This document shows, piece by piece, positions 25,421-36,660 of a stretch of 64,000 bases of DNA. The notes below the pieces were generated by a model. The model was not told the origin of the DNA, made no database searches, and saw only the letters and a list, made by a program, of their open reading frames with translations. The DNA comes from Myxococcales bacterium. Its GTDB lineage: Bacteria > Myxococcota_A > Polyangia > Polyangiales > JADJMO01. A program made the position numbers and the translations under genes. The stretch is taken from contig JADJMO010000039.1 in assembly GCA_016709545.1 (NCBI GenBank), forward strand, positions 1-64,000, in the 5' to 3' direction. How positions within the stretch are numbered: the stretch's first letter is position 1; each line of letters starts with the position of its first letter.

Positions 25421-28400
25421 CAGAGGGCCCCCGTCGCAGCAAGCGTTTCACCTAGCAACTGTGTGAGTATGAATGAGTAGAGTTGATCAAAGGCAGCGCG
25501 ATCGAAGTCCTCAGCTTTGCCAGTTCGAAAATCTCCACTCGGTTCACGCTTCACAGCGAAGGCGCTCACGGTAGGCGGCAACAAGCGGGGCATTCTGGCG
25601 TCTTTGCTTCGTGCTCCGACGGCCTGATACACGAATCGGTCCGGGACCTTGGCATCCGCGACCGTCCCAGAACCAACTCGGCTGTCGATCGCGGATACTG
25701 GTCCTGGGCATGCCGACGCCTTCAGCTCGTCTCGAGCGACCTGGACCAATCCGTCCATGTTCATAATTCCCTTCCGCACATTCCACACGAGGCTCGCGTC
25801 GGGCTCCGGAACGTCTTCAACCAACTGGTACGCAACATCCCAGATCGCATGGAGCCAGGGGCCTTCACCGGCAAGCAATCGGTCGCTTGCGCAGCCGATC
25901 CTGAAAACCTCTTTTGAACTCCTGAATGTCATCCGAGAAGAGCCGCTCGTCCTGGCCTGCAGCATCTAATGGCTCCTGTACCCAGCTCCGCACGGGATGA
26001 GTGGCCATAGGAACGGGAAGCTCCCTGCTTGTCCCACAGCATACGAATCTGTCCTGCAGGGATGGTCAAGGTCGCGAGCGCCACAGCGCTCGGAGCGCAC
26101 GAGGCGATCGGGGATCAGGTCGTAGGTAGTGCTGGGCACTTGTCCCAACTGCGCGAGCACGCCCAGACCTCAGGCCAGTCGGAGTGGTCGAGGTCTTCAG
26201 CCAGTCGGACGATCACGCGGTTCAGTTCGGCGCGCCGGGTCCGCTTGTCAGAAATGGCTGAGGCGGCACCCAGACTGCCGGGCTGAGCATCTGGAAGTCG
26301 ACCGCTGAGGTCCAGTAGCAATGGTCGGAAGCGCGCGTGGGCGCCCTGCCAGCCGATCGCCAGCCACGGGCCTGGCGTGCAGGAGGCGTTGAGCGCGGAA
26401 GGCCGGTCCACGGTCGTCATCGTTTCGCGAGCGCATGCACGACTCCCTCGACGTCACCGATCCGGCGGGCATCGACTCGCAGGTCGGCGAGAGTATCGGT
26501 CCCGAGTCGCTCCAGAGCAGTTGCGTCGGGGCGGATGCGAACACCGTCCTCGAGGTGCTCGACGTTGCGGTCGAACCAGGCGTCATACCGTCTTACTAGG
26601 AGCGCGGCCCGTTGGTTGCGGCGCGAGACTACGGTGCCACCGACAGTTTCCACTCGCAGTGCGACATATGCGTCGAGATCCGTGGACATGGCCAGCAGCT
26701 GGCGCACCTGGCCGTATACCTGGTCGAGCGGCAACACGTGCCGCCCAACAGCGTCGACTCGCAGTGCTCCAAGGTCGCGCGGCTGAGCGTGAAGGGTCTC
26801 GAGCTCCTCGGCATCACCTGACCGCGCGACGGTCACCGTGAAGCTGCCCCCGTCAGCATGAACGCTCACCTGCGCTTTGGGCGTGCAACCTGCACACGCG
26901 AGCCGAGCAATTCTTCGCGCAGCCCTGGGCTGTCGTCGAGGATCTCTTCCTGCGGCATCGACCCACCTGATGTCGGCCGACGATACGGCAGCTCGAGGTG
27001 GCCTGCGCGCCATCGCCGAGTTCGAGCCAGAGCGGGACCGTCGGCGGGGGCGTCCGGCGGAGTGTCGAGGGCGATGCGGGTCTCAGTTCGCTCAATCGTC
27101 TGCAGCATGGTGACACCTGTGGAAGACCCGCCTTTGACTGCAGCGAGGTGGACGCCTTGATGATCACCGTGTCAAAGGCGGTTCAGTTCGCCAGTCTTGA
27201 GCTGAATGGCGACACCAGGCGGGAGAATGGTGGCGCGCTACGAAACATCGTCTGAAGCCCGTTACGGAAGCGGAGCTGAACATCTCCTTATGCAGCGCAT
27301 CTACTTGGCCGGAATGACGGCCGAGACGCGATTGGCCTCCATTCCAGCGCCTGCGCAGATAGGTGTCGAGGCTTCCAACCGTGCGTTCCTCCAACGCTGG
27401 CGGACCGCTCCCGGCCTCGCCGCCACTCCTGCCCTAGCGCAACTCGGGCACCAACGAGCCTGTATTCGGTTGCTTGCTTCGGGGGTCGCCGTTCCCGACC
27501 GCGACGGTGTCGCCGTCGCCCAGATCAATGACGGCACGCCCCGGTGAGTTTCCCAAACGGTCCGCCTGCTGAGTCCCGGCGCTAGCGCTTGAAGGGATAG
27601 TCGAGTCATTGCTTGCCAGGCGGACCCGACCGAGCTCCGCCAACCTCCCGATCCTGGTTCTGCATGGAAGCAAGCTGACCCGGGATGACGACCAGTACCT
27701 GCGAGCGCCGCGTTCAGGCCCCATGGCTAACGCTTCGTGCCGTCCGTCGTCGTCTGCGGCTATGTCGAAGACCCAGGGCAACTCCCCCCAATCGGCTCCA
27801 CCGCGTGGCAGCGCTCGCCCCAGGTCGAGTCCTCCAGCAATCGCCGATATCCCCAACTCGCCGAGCGTTCGCGCGTCGTCTCCTTCAGGAGCTAGTTCAT
27901 CGAGCTCGATGCGATAGCGTGGGTCGTCGACACCAAATAGGGGCAGTGTTGTGGCGACGCTGCCGTCGTGCCGTCAACAAGTGTGACATGCAACCCGCAG
28001 GTTGGGGGAAGGACGTTGGCGTCGACCCCAGTTCTCCAGCCAGACGGCTGCGGAGACGATGGGAGGGGCTGTCCGCCTGTCCTCAGGAGGGTCCATCGCT
28101 CTGCTCCACTGCGGAGAAATGTCCGGATTCTTGAGGTAGGAGCCCACTGTTGTGGGTACGGCCTGAGCAGTCCCTTTGATGAGATCGACTGTGACCTCGT
28201 CTGGGACCCGCATGGGCAGCTCGTTGGTCATCCTGGTCGTTGCCGGTCCAGGCAAGTGAGCGATTCGGGGAGGCACCCGACGAGCGTGCGAAACTCAGCG
28301 ACACGATCGATAAGCGCGCCGCTCACTGCGCGAATCTTCTCGTTGCGCCAGCTTTGCGGCAGCTTGTGCTCACGTCGGGAGACGAGGCTCGGTCGAGGTC

Positions 28401-28870
28401 GCGCGAATCGCTCACGATCATGTAGCAGGCTGACGAAGAAGCCGTGAACGTGAGCTCCTTCACGCCGGAAGAGCGCGTGGGAAGGCCCCTGCCGCAGGCC
28501 AGGGTCATCAGCGTACTGAGTTCGATCGCAAGATGTCGAGGCTTCGCTTCCACCAGCGCAGGCCTGTTGTCACGATCGAGGTGAGTCTTCACATACGGCA
28601 GCGTTCAGGCCGAGTGGCTGGACAACGGTTTCCCAGGTCCACGCGCCCTCATTGTGCGCCCGCGAGAAGTGCCACGATGCATAGACAGAACGCCGCCCGC
28701 TCCGCAACTGAGAGGCTCGACCCCTGACGTGCGCAGTCGCGAAGCGCGACCTCTAGCTGCACGACGGTTGGCTCGTCGCAGCGGTAAGCGTAGAGCGGTC
28801 GCCCATCGGGGCCCTTGAGGCCCTGCGCGGCGAGGATGTGGTTCAGCGTCGTGAGCTGACCCCTCTGCAT
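25420..28870 (-). CDS. druH: Druantia DruH-like (STY4851/ECs_5259 family) protein, many frame breaks
   Basis: About 1,150 residues when repaired. I chose ATG 28870 (MQRGQLTTLNHILAAQGLKG) because a GGGGG run lies just upstream; an in-frame ATG at 28903 is the alternative. The N-terminus (GPDGRPLYAYRCDE, then EGAWTWETV, then TLACGRGLPTR) matches what I remember of the STY4851/ECs_5259 family, which supplies DruH of Druantia type III. Further segments are LPMRVPDEVTVDLIKGTA (28150-28220), FGVDDPRYRIELDELAPEG (27880-27940) and a C-terminal stretch ending GETLAATGAL at 25420. No catalytic motif is recognisable, as is usual for DruH. Overlap with druE indicates coupled translation. More than eight frame breaks are present. 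The family call is from memory of pattern, not a search. Confidence 0.65.
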
Positions 28871-29332
28871 CGAAGCCCCCTGTTCGATGAGATGACACGA
28901 CATGGCGCGCCGCCGTCATCGGCTGAGATTCGCTTGCGTCCAGTTGGGTCTGCCGGGCGTTGAGCACCCACCGACGCTGATCCGCAAAGCGGAGGTGCTG
29001 GGGTCGTGCCCGTGCCTTGCCGCTTGGTCAACAGGTTCAGCGAGCCGACGTGGCCGGCCGATGTCGCCAAGAACTCGGTGGGTCCGCGAACAGTCGCGAG
29101 GGATGAGAAGGATGAGCGAGTGGAATGAAGAAGAGAGAGGCCGCGGAGGACGTCAGCTCGTCCGCAGCGGGCCCTGGGTTCGATCATGCGCCGCGAAGCT
29201 CCTCGATGCCGGGGCCTACGCGGAGTCGACTGGTTTATGGCCACCATTGTCGACGTCCTCGGCCAAGAGGCCGAACGGTGCGTGGCCTTAGACCTGGCGA
29301 CCATTGTGCCGACGTGTCGGAATTCTGCGTCC
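28871..29332. other. Intergenic region upstream of druH
   Basis: About 460 bases between the stop of the DUF262/HNH gene and the start of druH. Short open stretches exist on both strands, but none has a convincing start, codon bias or family resemblance. It presumably holds the druH promoter; I could not pick a confident -35/-10 pair or a terminator hairpin. Confidence 0.4.
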
Positions 29333-31513
29333 TCAGATATCTCTTCGCGTGAGCGTTCCACCCATGAATTCCGCGAGCTCACGTCGCATGGCGGCATCGC
29401 GCTCGCGAATCAGCTTGACGAGGTCGGCGAAGTTCACGTCCGTGGGCTCGGTCATCGAAGGGGTCAGCAGAAGCGCTTTCTCCCAGTCCGCACGCTGCGT
29501 GGTGCCCCGCTTGAATTCGTGCACTTCCTGCAGCAACGCCCAGAATGGCTTGTCGCTCTTCGAGATGAACGGACTGGTCCAGAAGCGAACAATTTCCCAG
29601 AGAATTGACGAATTCGGCGGCGACCTCTTTGGATTCGAATCCGTCGGGGGCGCCCCTTTGAGGGTCATCGTCGGCACCCGCAACAGCGAGCCTCTCGGCG
29701 CAGATGCGGTCGACCGTGCGCTGCCACCACGCGTCCGCGATCGTGTGGTCCACCTCGAGTCGTGTCGTTCGCTTCCTTCCGGTCTTCGCCGGGATGCGAC
29801 GAATGGTCCCATCGATCGGAATCCAGTCGGTGCCGCACCCAGAGGAGCTCGAATGCTTATGCATGACGATGCCGGCTCCGTACCGACATGGTGTTGATAT
29901 GTTCGAGCGCTTTCGGTGCGGCACGACCCACGGTGTTCGCGACACTGCTGGTGATTGCGATCGGAAGATCGCGGCCCGATGGCGCAGCCAGATCGACACG
30001 CAGCCTGTTGATCTCCTTTGGCGCAATTCTGAAAAATCAGCACCGCGCTCTCGCCCTATGGATTTGCCCACTGCGACCCGAACAGCCAGCGATCAAGAAA
30101 GGTCGCCGCAAGTTCCGAGAGCTGCTTTTCGAGGGGAGTCATGCTCCGGGGAAGACACTCGGCCCTTTGCCCTCTCCAACCACTCCAGGAAGACGAGCCG
30201 ATACCAAGCGAGGTAGACGATCACGGCGTTGAATGAGCCCGGATGTTCACGAGCCTACGCTTCCTGAAGACCTCGGCGCCGGCCTCCAGCCAAGGCTTCA
30301 TGACCATCCACGACGAGGCGATGTCTCCAGCCATGCGGCGAATCACGTCGCCCTTCAGGAGATCTTTCGAATCCAGCAGCACGCCATCGTTGAGTCCACC
30401 CGCCCAGATGAACGAAATTAGCCGCACGATCTCGTCCATGTCAGGTTGGAACCCCTGGCTCGAGCGCAGTCTGGAGCGACTCAAGGCACTTTGCGGCGCT
30501 CTGGTCCGATGTCAGTTTCGGATCCCAGCCCACCTTGAGCCAGGCCAGCGTGATCTCCTCGCGCGTGAGCGTACGGCCCGCGGTGTTGAGGCGCGTGAAG
30601 ATGTTCACGATCGCGTCGCTGTAGTCGTCCTTGCTCCACTGGGAGGTCAGCTGAACGACTCGATCTGCGAGCGCATGTACGAAACTCGTGATTTGACATT
30701 CTCGACAATCTTCACAAACTGGGAGAGCGGACGTTCCGAGTTCCTCGAGTTGAAGTGCGCCGTGAGCCGTCATGATAGGCAGCAGGACCTCCCCAGTATT
30801 CATCTTCAGACAGATCCGCTGAACGGCGTCCCAGAGCCTCGACAGGCGCACGAAACGACCTGGATGGTCGGCGGCCTTCACCACTGGGAAGCCGTAGTTC
30901 GCAGGCCTGGCGCCTGGAGACTGGCCCTCTGGGCTCGTGATCACCCACTCCAGGACCTTGCCGATCTCGACTTTGGGAACCTTCTTCTGCTTCGCTCGAG
31001 TTCCTGTCGGAAGGCGTGGAGATCCCAGGCAGAGCGAGGCCTTGGGACCAGTGCTGCCTGGCCTTCAACCGGCGGTCCTGCAAATCGAGCGCCCACTGTG
31101 GTCATAGAGGCGGAAGCCCCACTGGTCTCCCCAGCGCCAGGATCAGACTCTGCACGCTGCTGTCCGTCGAGACCATCTGGTAGGTTGCGGGCGGCCCGAG
31201 CGGTGACGCCTTGTGCCCTCCTCGTGATCGGTACGATCGACGACCTGCCAAAACGGCCGATGAGGGATGCCTCGTCCTTGCCGAAGCAGTCTGCTGGACC
31301 TCCCAAAGCAGCAGCGAGCCGAAGGGCCATCCGCGGAACAGGAGTCGACGAGCAGCGTGACCTGGCGCGGCGTCCAAACGTACGGGCCGCTGCAGGTCCG
31401 GAATCACGAGGGTGGCGTTCCTTGGTCGCCTGCTTGATGATCTCCGCGAGCGGTTCCCGCTTCGAATCGTGCTTGATGCTCAGCGGATCCCTCTCGCCCT
31501 GCGGCGTCGACAT
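29333..31513 (-). CDS. GmrSD-like DUF262/HNH endonuclease (type IV restriction-like), several frame breaks
   Basis: About 725 residues from ATG 31513 (MSTPQGERDPLSIKHDSKRE). After a break near 31390 the frame reads IPDLQRPxxW-type sequence, then LFRGWPFGSLLLWEV and a DGQQR motif (DGLDGQQR, near 31160). These are the hallmarks of the DUF262 (GmrS, ParB-like NTPase) domain. YSDAIVNIFTRLNTAGRTLT (30560-30620) is the conserved DUF262 C-terminal motif. The distal part has RLEVDHTIADAWWQRTV (about 29715-29765), an HNH-type DUF1524 (GmrD) nuclease motif. GmrSD-type enzymes cut glucosylated or otherwise modified phage DNA. Breaks are near 31390, 31140, 30950, 30480, 30220 and 29600. It is transcribed toward druH with a 460-base gap, so it is probably an independent defence gene. 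Confidence 0.7.
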
Positions 31514-31989
31514 AGCTCGCGGAGGCGCAGAGAGCGAAGGAAATCGCCAGCGGCTTCTGACTTGCGACCGCTTGGGCCGGGTTGAACCCGGCGCACCGTC
31601 AGCAGGTGAACGGCATTCGCGCGAAAACCGCGCTGGTATCGGCGCTGGCTCGAGAAGGTCGGGGGGGCCCTTCAGCTCGCGCGTCGAGAAGGCGTTGAGC
31701 CGCCCAGGGGAGCAACCTCGGCCGCGCTCTCTCGAAGCCGGTCGGCGACCGCGCGACCGCCGGCGGTCCTGGTCGCCGCGTGCCGTTTCCGTGAGCTGTG
31801 CTGGCGACGGACACCGTTGGTCGGTCCAGCTCGCGGTCAGCCTGCCTGTCGCAGGTGGTCCCGCGCAGGCGTACCGAGTGGGTGAACCGACAAGCAGAGT
31901 TGTGGACCCGACAGGGTCGGTTGTGCAAGGACTCGGACCTGACGCTTGCCCTCGAGCATTCCCCCTCCCTCGAGTACCCTCGAGCCGGC
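31514..31989. other. Divergent intergenic region
   Basis: About 475 bases between the divergent starts of the DUF262/HNH gene (minus) and the HIT-PLD-helicase gene (plus). The plus strand stays open upstream of the chosen GTG, but it has no family resemblance or start context there. It should contain promoters for both genes; no confident elements were found. Confidence 0.4.
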
Positions 31990-34900
31990 GTGTCCGTCTT
32001 CCTGACGATCCCCGTCGAGAACCACCTCGCCTCCAACGAGCACGCCTTCGCCATCCGCGACCGCTACCCCGTCGCTCCCGGCCACACCCTCGTCATAACC
32101 CGGCGCGTCGTCCCCACCTGGTTCGACGCCACCGACGCCGAGCGCACGTCCATCATCGCCCTCATCGACGTCGTCAAGGCGCTCCTCGATGCCGAGTTCC
32201 ACCCCGACGGTTACAACGTGGGCTTCAACGCCGGAGAGGCCGCGGGCCAGACCGTCCCCCACCTGCACGTCCACGTCATCCCCCGGCGCACCGGCGACAT
32301 GGACGATCCGCGCGGCGGCGTCCGCCACGTCATCCCGAGCAAGGGCAACTACCTGCGCGCCGTCGCCCCGCTCGCGACCGGTGGCACCAGCGACCCCTTC
32401 GCCAGGCACGTCCTCCCGCTCTTCGAGACCGCGAGCGAGGTGGCGATCGTCGCGGCGTTCGTCCAGGAGAGCGGGCTCTGGCGCATCGAGAAGCACGTCC
32501 AGGCGGCCCTGGAACGTGGCGCGCACGTGCGCATCCTCACCGGCGACTACCTGGCGATCACCCAGGCGAGCGCGCTCAAGATGCTCTTGAACTGGGAGCG
32601 CGCGGCCGGACAGGGGCTCGAGACGCGCATCGTCGAGGCCGGTGCGCGCAGGTCCTTCCATCCGAAGTCGTACCGCTTCGAGGCCGCGCGGCTACGGCAT
32701 CGCCTTCGTCGGCAGCAGCAACCTGTCGAGGTCGGCGCTTCGAGGGTGGCGTCGAGTGGAACCTGCGGGTGGATCGCGACCGGGATTCCGAGGCCTACCG
32801 GCGCGTGTGCGACGCGTTCGAGCTCGCCTGGAAGGGGGCCCGCGTGCTCGACGAGGCGTGGGTCGACGACTACGCCCGGCGCGCACGCGCCGGCGAACGA
32901 CCACCGCCCGCGTGGGAGCTGACGGTCGAGCCCGTGGAGCCGATGCCACCCGCGCACACGGTCCAGGAGGAGGCCCTCGAGTGCCTTCGAAGAGCGCGCG
33001 CCGAGGGACGCCGGCGCGCTCTCGTCGTCCTCGCGACTGGCCTGGGAAAGACGGCCCTCGCCGCCTTCGATCATCAGCAGCTGCGCCAGACGCTCGGTCG
33101 CCGCCCGCGGCTACTCTTCGTAGCGCATCGCCGCGAGCTCCTGCGACAGGCGGCCGAAACCTACCGGCGTGTCCTCCGCGACCGTGGCGACGAGGACGCC
33201 CGCGTCTCCTGGTTCCTCGAGGATCGCGACGACCTCGGAGGCGACCTCGTCTTCGCATCCGTGGGAAAGCTCGCGCGTGCCGAGAACCTCGACCGGCTCC
33301 ACGCCGCCGAGCCCTTCGATTACGTCGTGGTCGACGAGGTCCATCACGCCGCGGCCGACTCGTACCGGCGCATCCTCTCGGTGGTCCGGGCGGGGTTCCT
33401 CCTTGGCCTCACCGCGACGCCCGATCGTGCTGACGCCGTGGACATCCTCGGCCTGTTCGACGACTTCATCGCCTACCGCGCGGACGTCGGGCGCGGCGTC
33501 GCGATCGGGCGCCTGGTCCCGTTCCATTACTTCGGCGTCACGACGACATCGACTACGCGAACCTCCCGTGGAGGAACCGGCGGTTCGATCCGGCGAGCTC
33601 GCCGAGCCGTGCAGACCACGGCCCGCATGGAGACCCTGTGGCGCGCGTGGGCCGACCACCCCGGGACCCGGACCCTCATCTTCTGCTGCAGCGTCCCGCA
33701 CGCGGTGTTCGTGCGCGACTGGCTGGCCGGCAAGGGCGTGGCCGTGCGCGCCGTGTTCTCGGCCGACGGATCCGACGACCGCGACGGTGCGCTCGCGGAC
33801 CTGAAGAGTGGCAAGGTGGACGCGGTGTGCTCGGTCGACGTCTTCAACGAGGGCGTGGACGTCCCGTCGATCGACCGCGTCGTGATGCTGCGGCCGACCG
33901 AGTCGACCGTCGTGTTCCTCCAGCAGCTCGGCCGCGGCCTCCGGGCCAGCGAGGGCAAGGCAGCCGTCACCGTCGTCGACTTCGTCGGCAACCACCGCGT
34001 GTTCCTCGAGCGCATGCGCACCCTCCTGTCGCTCGCGGGCGGAAGCACCGCCGCCGGCCTCGGCGACCTGCTGAAGGCAGCGGGAACCGTCGAGCTGCCG
34101 GCCGGGTGCTCGGTCGACCTCACGCTCGAGGCCAAGGATGCCCTCCGTCGTCTGTTCCGCATTGGCGGGGCCGACGAGGTCGAGCGGGCATACCGCGAGC
34201 TACGCGACGAGCGCGAGCAGCGTCCGAACGCCGGCGAACTGCAGCGAATGGGGTACCTACCGGGCAAGCTCCGCGAGCGGCACGGAAGCTGGTTCGAGTT
34301 CGTCGGGGCCGAGGGTGATCTCCAGGACGACGAGCGTGCGGTGATCGAGGTCGCGGGGCCGTTCCTGCGCGAGGTCGAGACGACCGAGATGACCCGCTCG
34401 TTCAAGATGGTGCTGCTCCAGGCGATGCTCGAGGGCGGCGGCCTCCTCGGCGGCGCGAGCCTGGCCGACCTCGCGGCTCGCTCCCACGCCATCGTGCGAC
34501 GCTCCCCGAGCCTGGGCCGACGTGGCCGAGGCCGAGCGCACCGAGGACGCGACCTCGCGCGACTGGCTCGCCTACTGGAAGAAGAACCCCGTCGCCGCCT
34601 GGACCACGCCGAGAGCGCAGCGGCGGGCATGGTTCAAGGTGTCCGGGGACCGGATCACGCTCGACCTGTCCGTCGCTTCGAGCCTCGCCGAGCGTCCTTC
34701 ACCAGGCTCACCCACGAGCTCGTCGACTACCGGCTCGCGCAGTACCGGGCGCGCCACCGGCAAGTGTCGGGCGACGGGTTCTCGTGCAAGGTCCTCTCGA
34801 ACCAGCGCGACCCGATCCTCAAGCTCCCGGATCGCGCGACCTCCAGAGACCTTCCCGAGGGCGAGGTCGACGTGCGGCTTCCCGACGGGGCCGTCTGGCA

Positions 34901-36627
34901 GTTCCGCCTCGCCAAGGAGTTCATCAACGTCGCGCGTCCCGCAGGCACGCAGCAGAACCAGCTTCCCGATCTGCTGCGGCAGTGGTTCGGTCCGGGCGCG
35001 GGCCAGCGCGGCACGAGCTTCGAGGTGCGCTTCTCGGCGAGCCCCGACGGCCTCTGGATCTCGCCCGTTCAATCGTCGAACGTCGTCGAGCTCGGCGAGC
35101 GCCGCGGCATCGTCGCGTACCCGGATCTTCACGCAGCCGCTGGCCACGCGCCGCAAGCACTCGAGGCGCCCGACGCCGAGCAGGTCATGCTTCCGGTCGA
35201 GATCGAGGGCGCCGACCTCTTCGCCGTGCGCGTCGCCGGCACGTCGATGGACGGGGGCAAGCAGCCGATGCGGCACGGCGACTGGGCCGTCATGCGTCTC
35301 ATGCGCGGCGCCTCGGCCAGCGCGCTCGACGGTCGCGTCGTCCTGGCCGAGAGCCCCGGCGAGGTCTCCGGGAGTCGCCATCACATCAAGCGCCTCGTGC
35401 AGCGCGAGGGGTCGATGGAGTCTGGTCTCCGACAACCCCGACGGGCCCACCATCGATCTCACCGAGCACACGACGGCCATCGCGCGCGTGGAGCGCGTCG
35501 TCCGTCCCGAGGACCTCGCGCCTCCCATCGGCACGATCCTGCACGACGACCTCGCGACGCGCTTCGGCCTCGAGGTGACGCCGCGCTCGGGCCGTCACGA
35601 CGGCCACCTGTTCATCTTCGTCGACAGGAAGGGGATGCTCGAGGCGCCGGATCGCGTTCGCTTCGTGCCCGATCGTGTGCGCCCCGCCGAGACCGCCTAC
35701 GTCCTCGCGGCACTCGAGGGCGGGGGGCATCGCTACTGTGGCGTCGCCCATTCCTACGAGGATGGCCTCTGGCAAATGCCCGACGTGGACTTCGCGACCT
35801 GGCGTCTCTTCGGTCAGGGGCGGTCCGCGTCGCGCGAGCTCCCGGCCGGTGCCCTCGCGCGGGCGCAGCTCGCCGTCGACGCGCTGCTGACGGTGCCGAC
35901 GCTCGACGGTCGTGCACGCATCCTCGGTCGCGCCGAGCGGGGTGGTCTGCGCATCGACGGAGACGAGGGAGGCTTCCGCGAGCGCACGGTGTCGCTGACC
36001 GATCTCGCGTGGGTCGTCGTGGCCGACGAGGACGTCGCGGCGAACGGCGGCACCCTCGACGAGGCTCGCGTGAACCGTGGACGCTACCTCGAGGGAACCC
36101 CCAAGGAGTCCACCCGCTGGATCGACTCGGGGTGGGCGATCATCGCGTGGAAGCGCGCGAAGGAGCTGCTGGCCGAGACCCGGCCGACGGAGCGCAAGGT
36201 GCGGCGGGCCGGGCGCACGCTGGATGCCACGTTCCGCGTCGAGCGCGTGTCCGGAGGCCTCTCCGTCGTCATCGAGTCGCGAGGCGGTACGCGCGGCAGC
36301 GCCGCGGAGCGCAACATCGACTACGCCGAGGGCTTCGAGCTCGTGCTGGAGCGTCTGGGGAAGGCGGGCATGCGCATCGTCGACGCGTACGTGGACAGCG
36401 AGGCGACGGCAGCCCTTGCTCCCGAGGAACGACGGCTCGCGCTGTCCTATCCCGTCGTCATCGCCGACGCCGCGGCGCTGAAGAAGGAGATGAGCCGCGC
36501 ACAGAGCGTCATCGGGAGGCGGCCGGGAGCGAAGGGATCGGGAAACGCGACCCGGAGGGTGCGACTGCTGGTGGTCGGGGACGAGGAGTCTGTGGAGACG
36601 CTCGCGGATCGACTGGAGGGACGGTAG
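31990..36627 (+). CDS. Giant HIT-PLD-SF2 helicase-S24 peptidase-McrA-head-like protein, several frame breaks
   Basis: About 1,545 residues. GTG 31990 opens a HIT domain (HLHVHVIPRR, near 32270, the His-x-His-x-His triad). A phospholipase D-like domain follows (FHPKSYRF then FVGSSNLSRSAL, 32655-32740), with one HKD-type motif visible. The SF2 helicase comes next: ATGLGKTALAAF (near 33035), VVVDEVHHAAADSY (near 33325), LTATPDRADAV, and LQQLGRGLRASEGK (near 33920). From 34510 comes an uncharacterised segment, then an S24/LexA-type peptidase with Ser in GTSMDGG (near 35240) and Lys in HHIKRLVQ (near 35390). The C-terminal end (IDYAEGFELVLERLGKAG, near 36320) resembles the ScoMcrA head domain. Breaks lie near 32690, 33545, 33605, 34505, 34690 and 35415. 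An intact version would link DNA sensing, unwinding and self-cleavage in one chain. Confidence 0.7.
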
Positions 36628-36660
36628 CCCGAGCTCGGTCCTTGCCCTGCGCGTCCCCGG

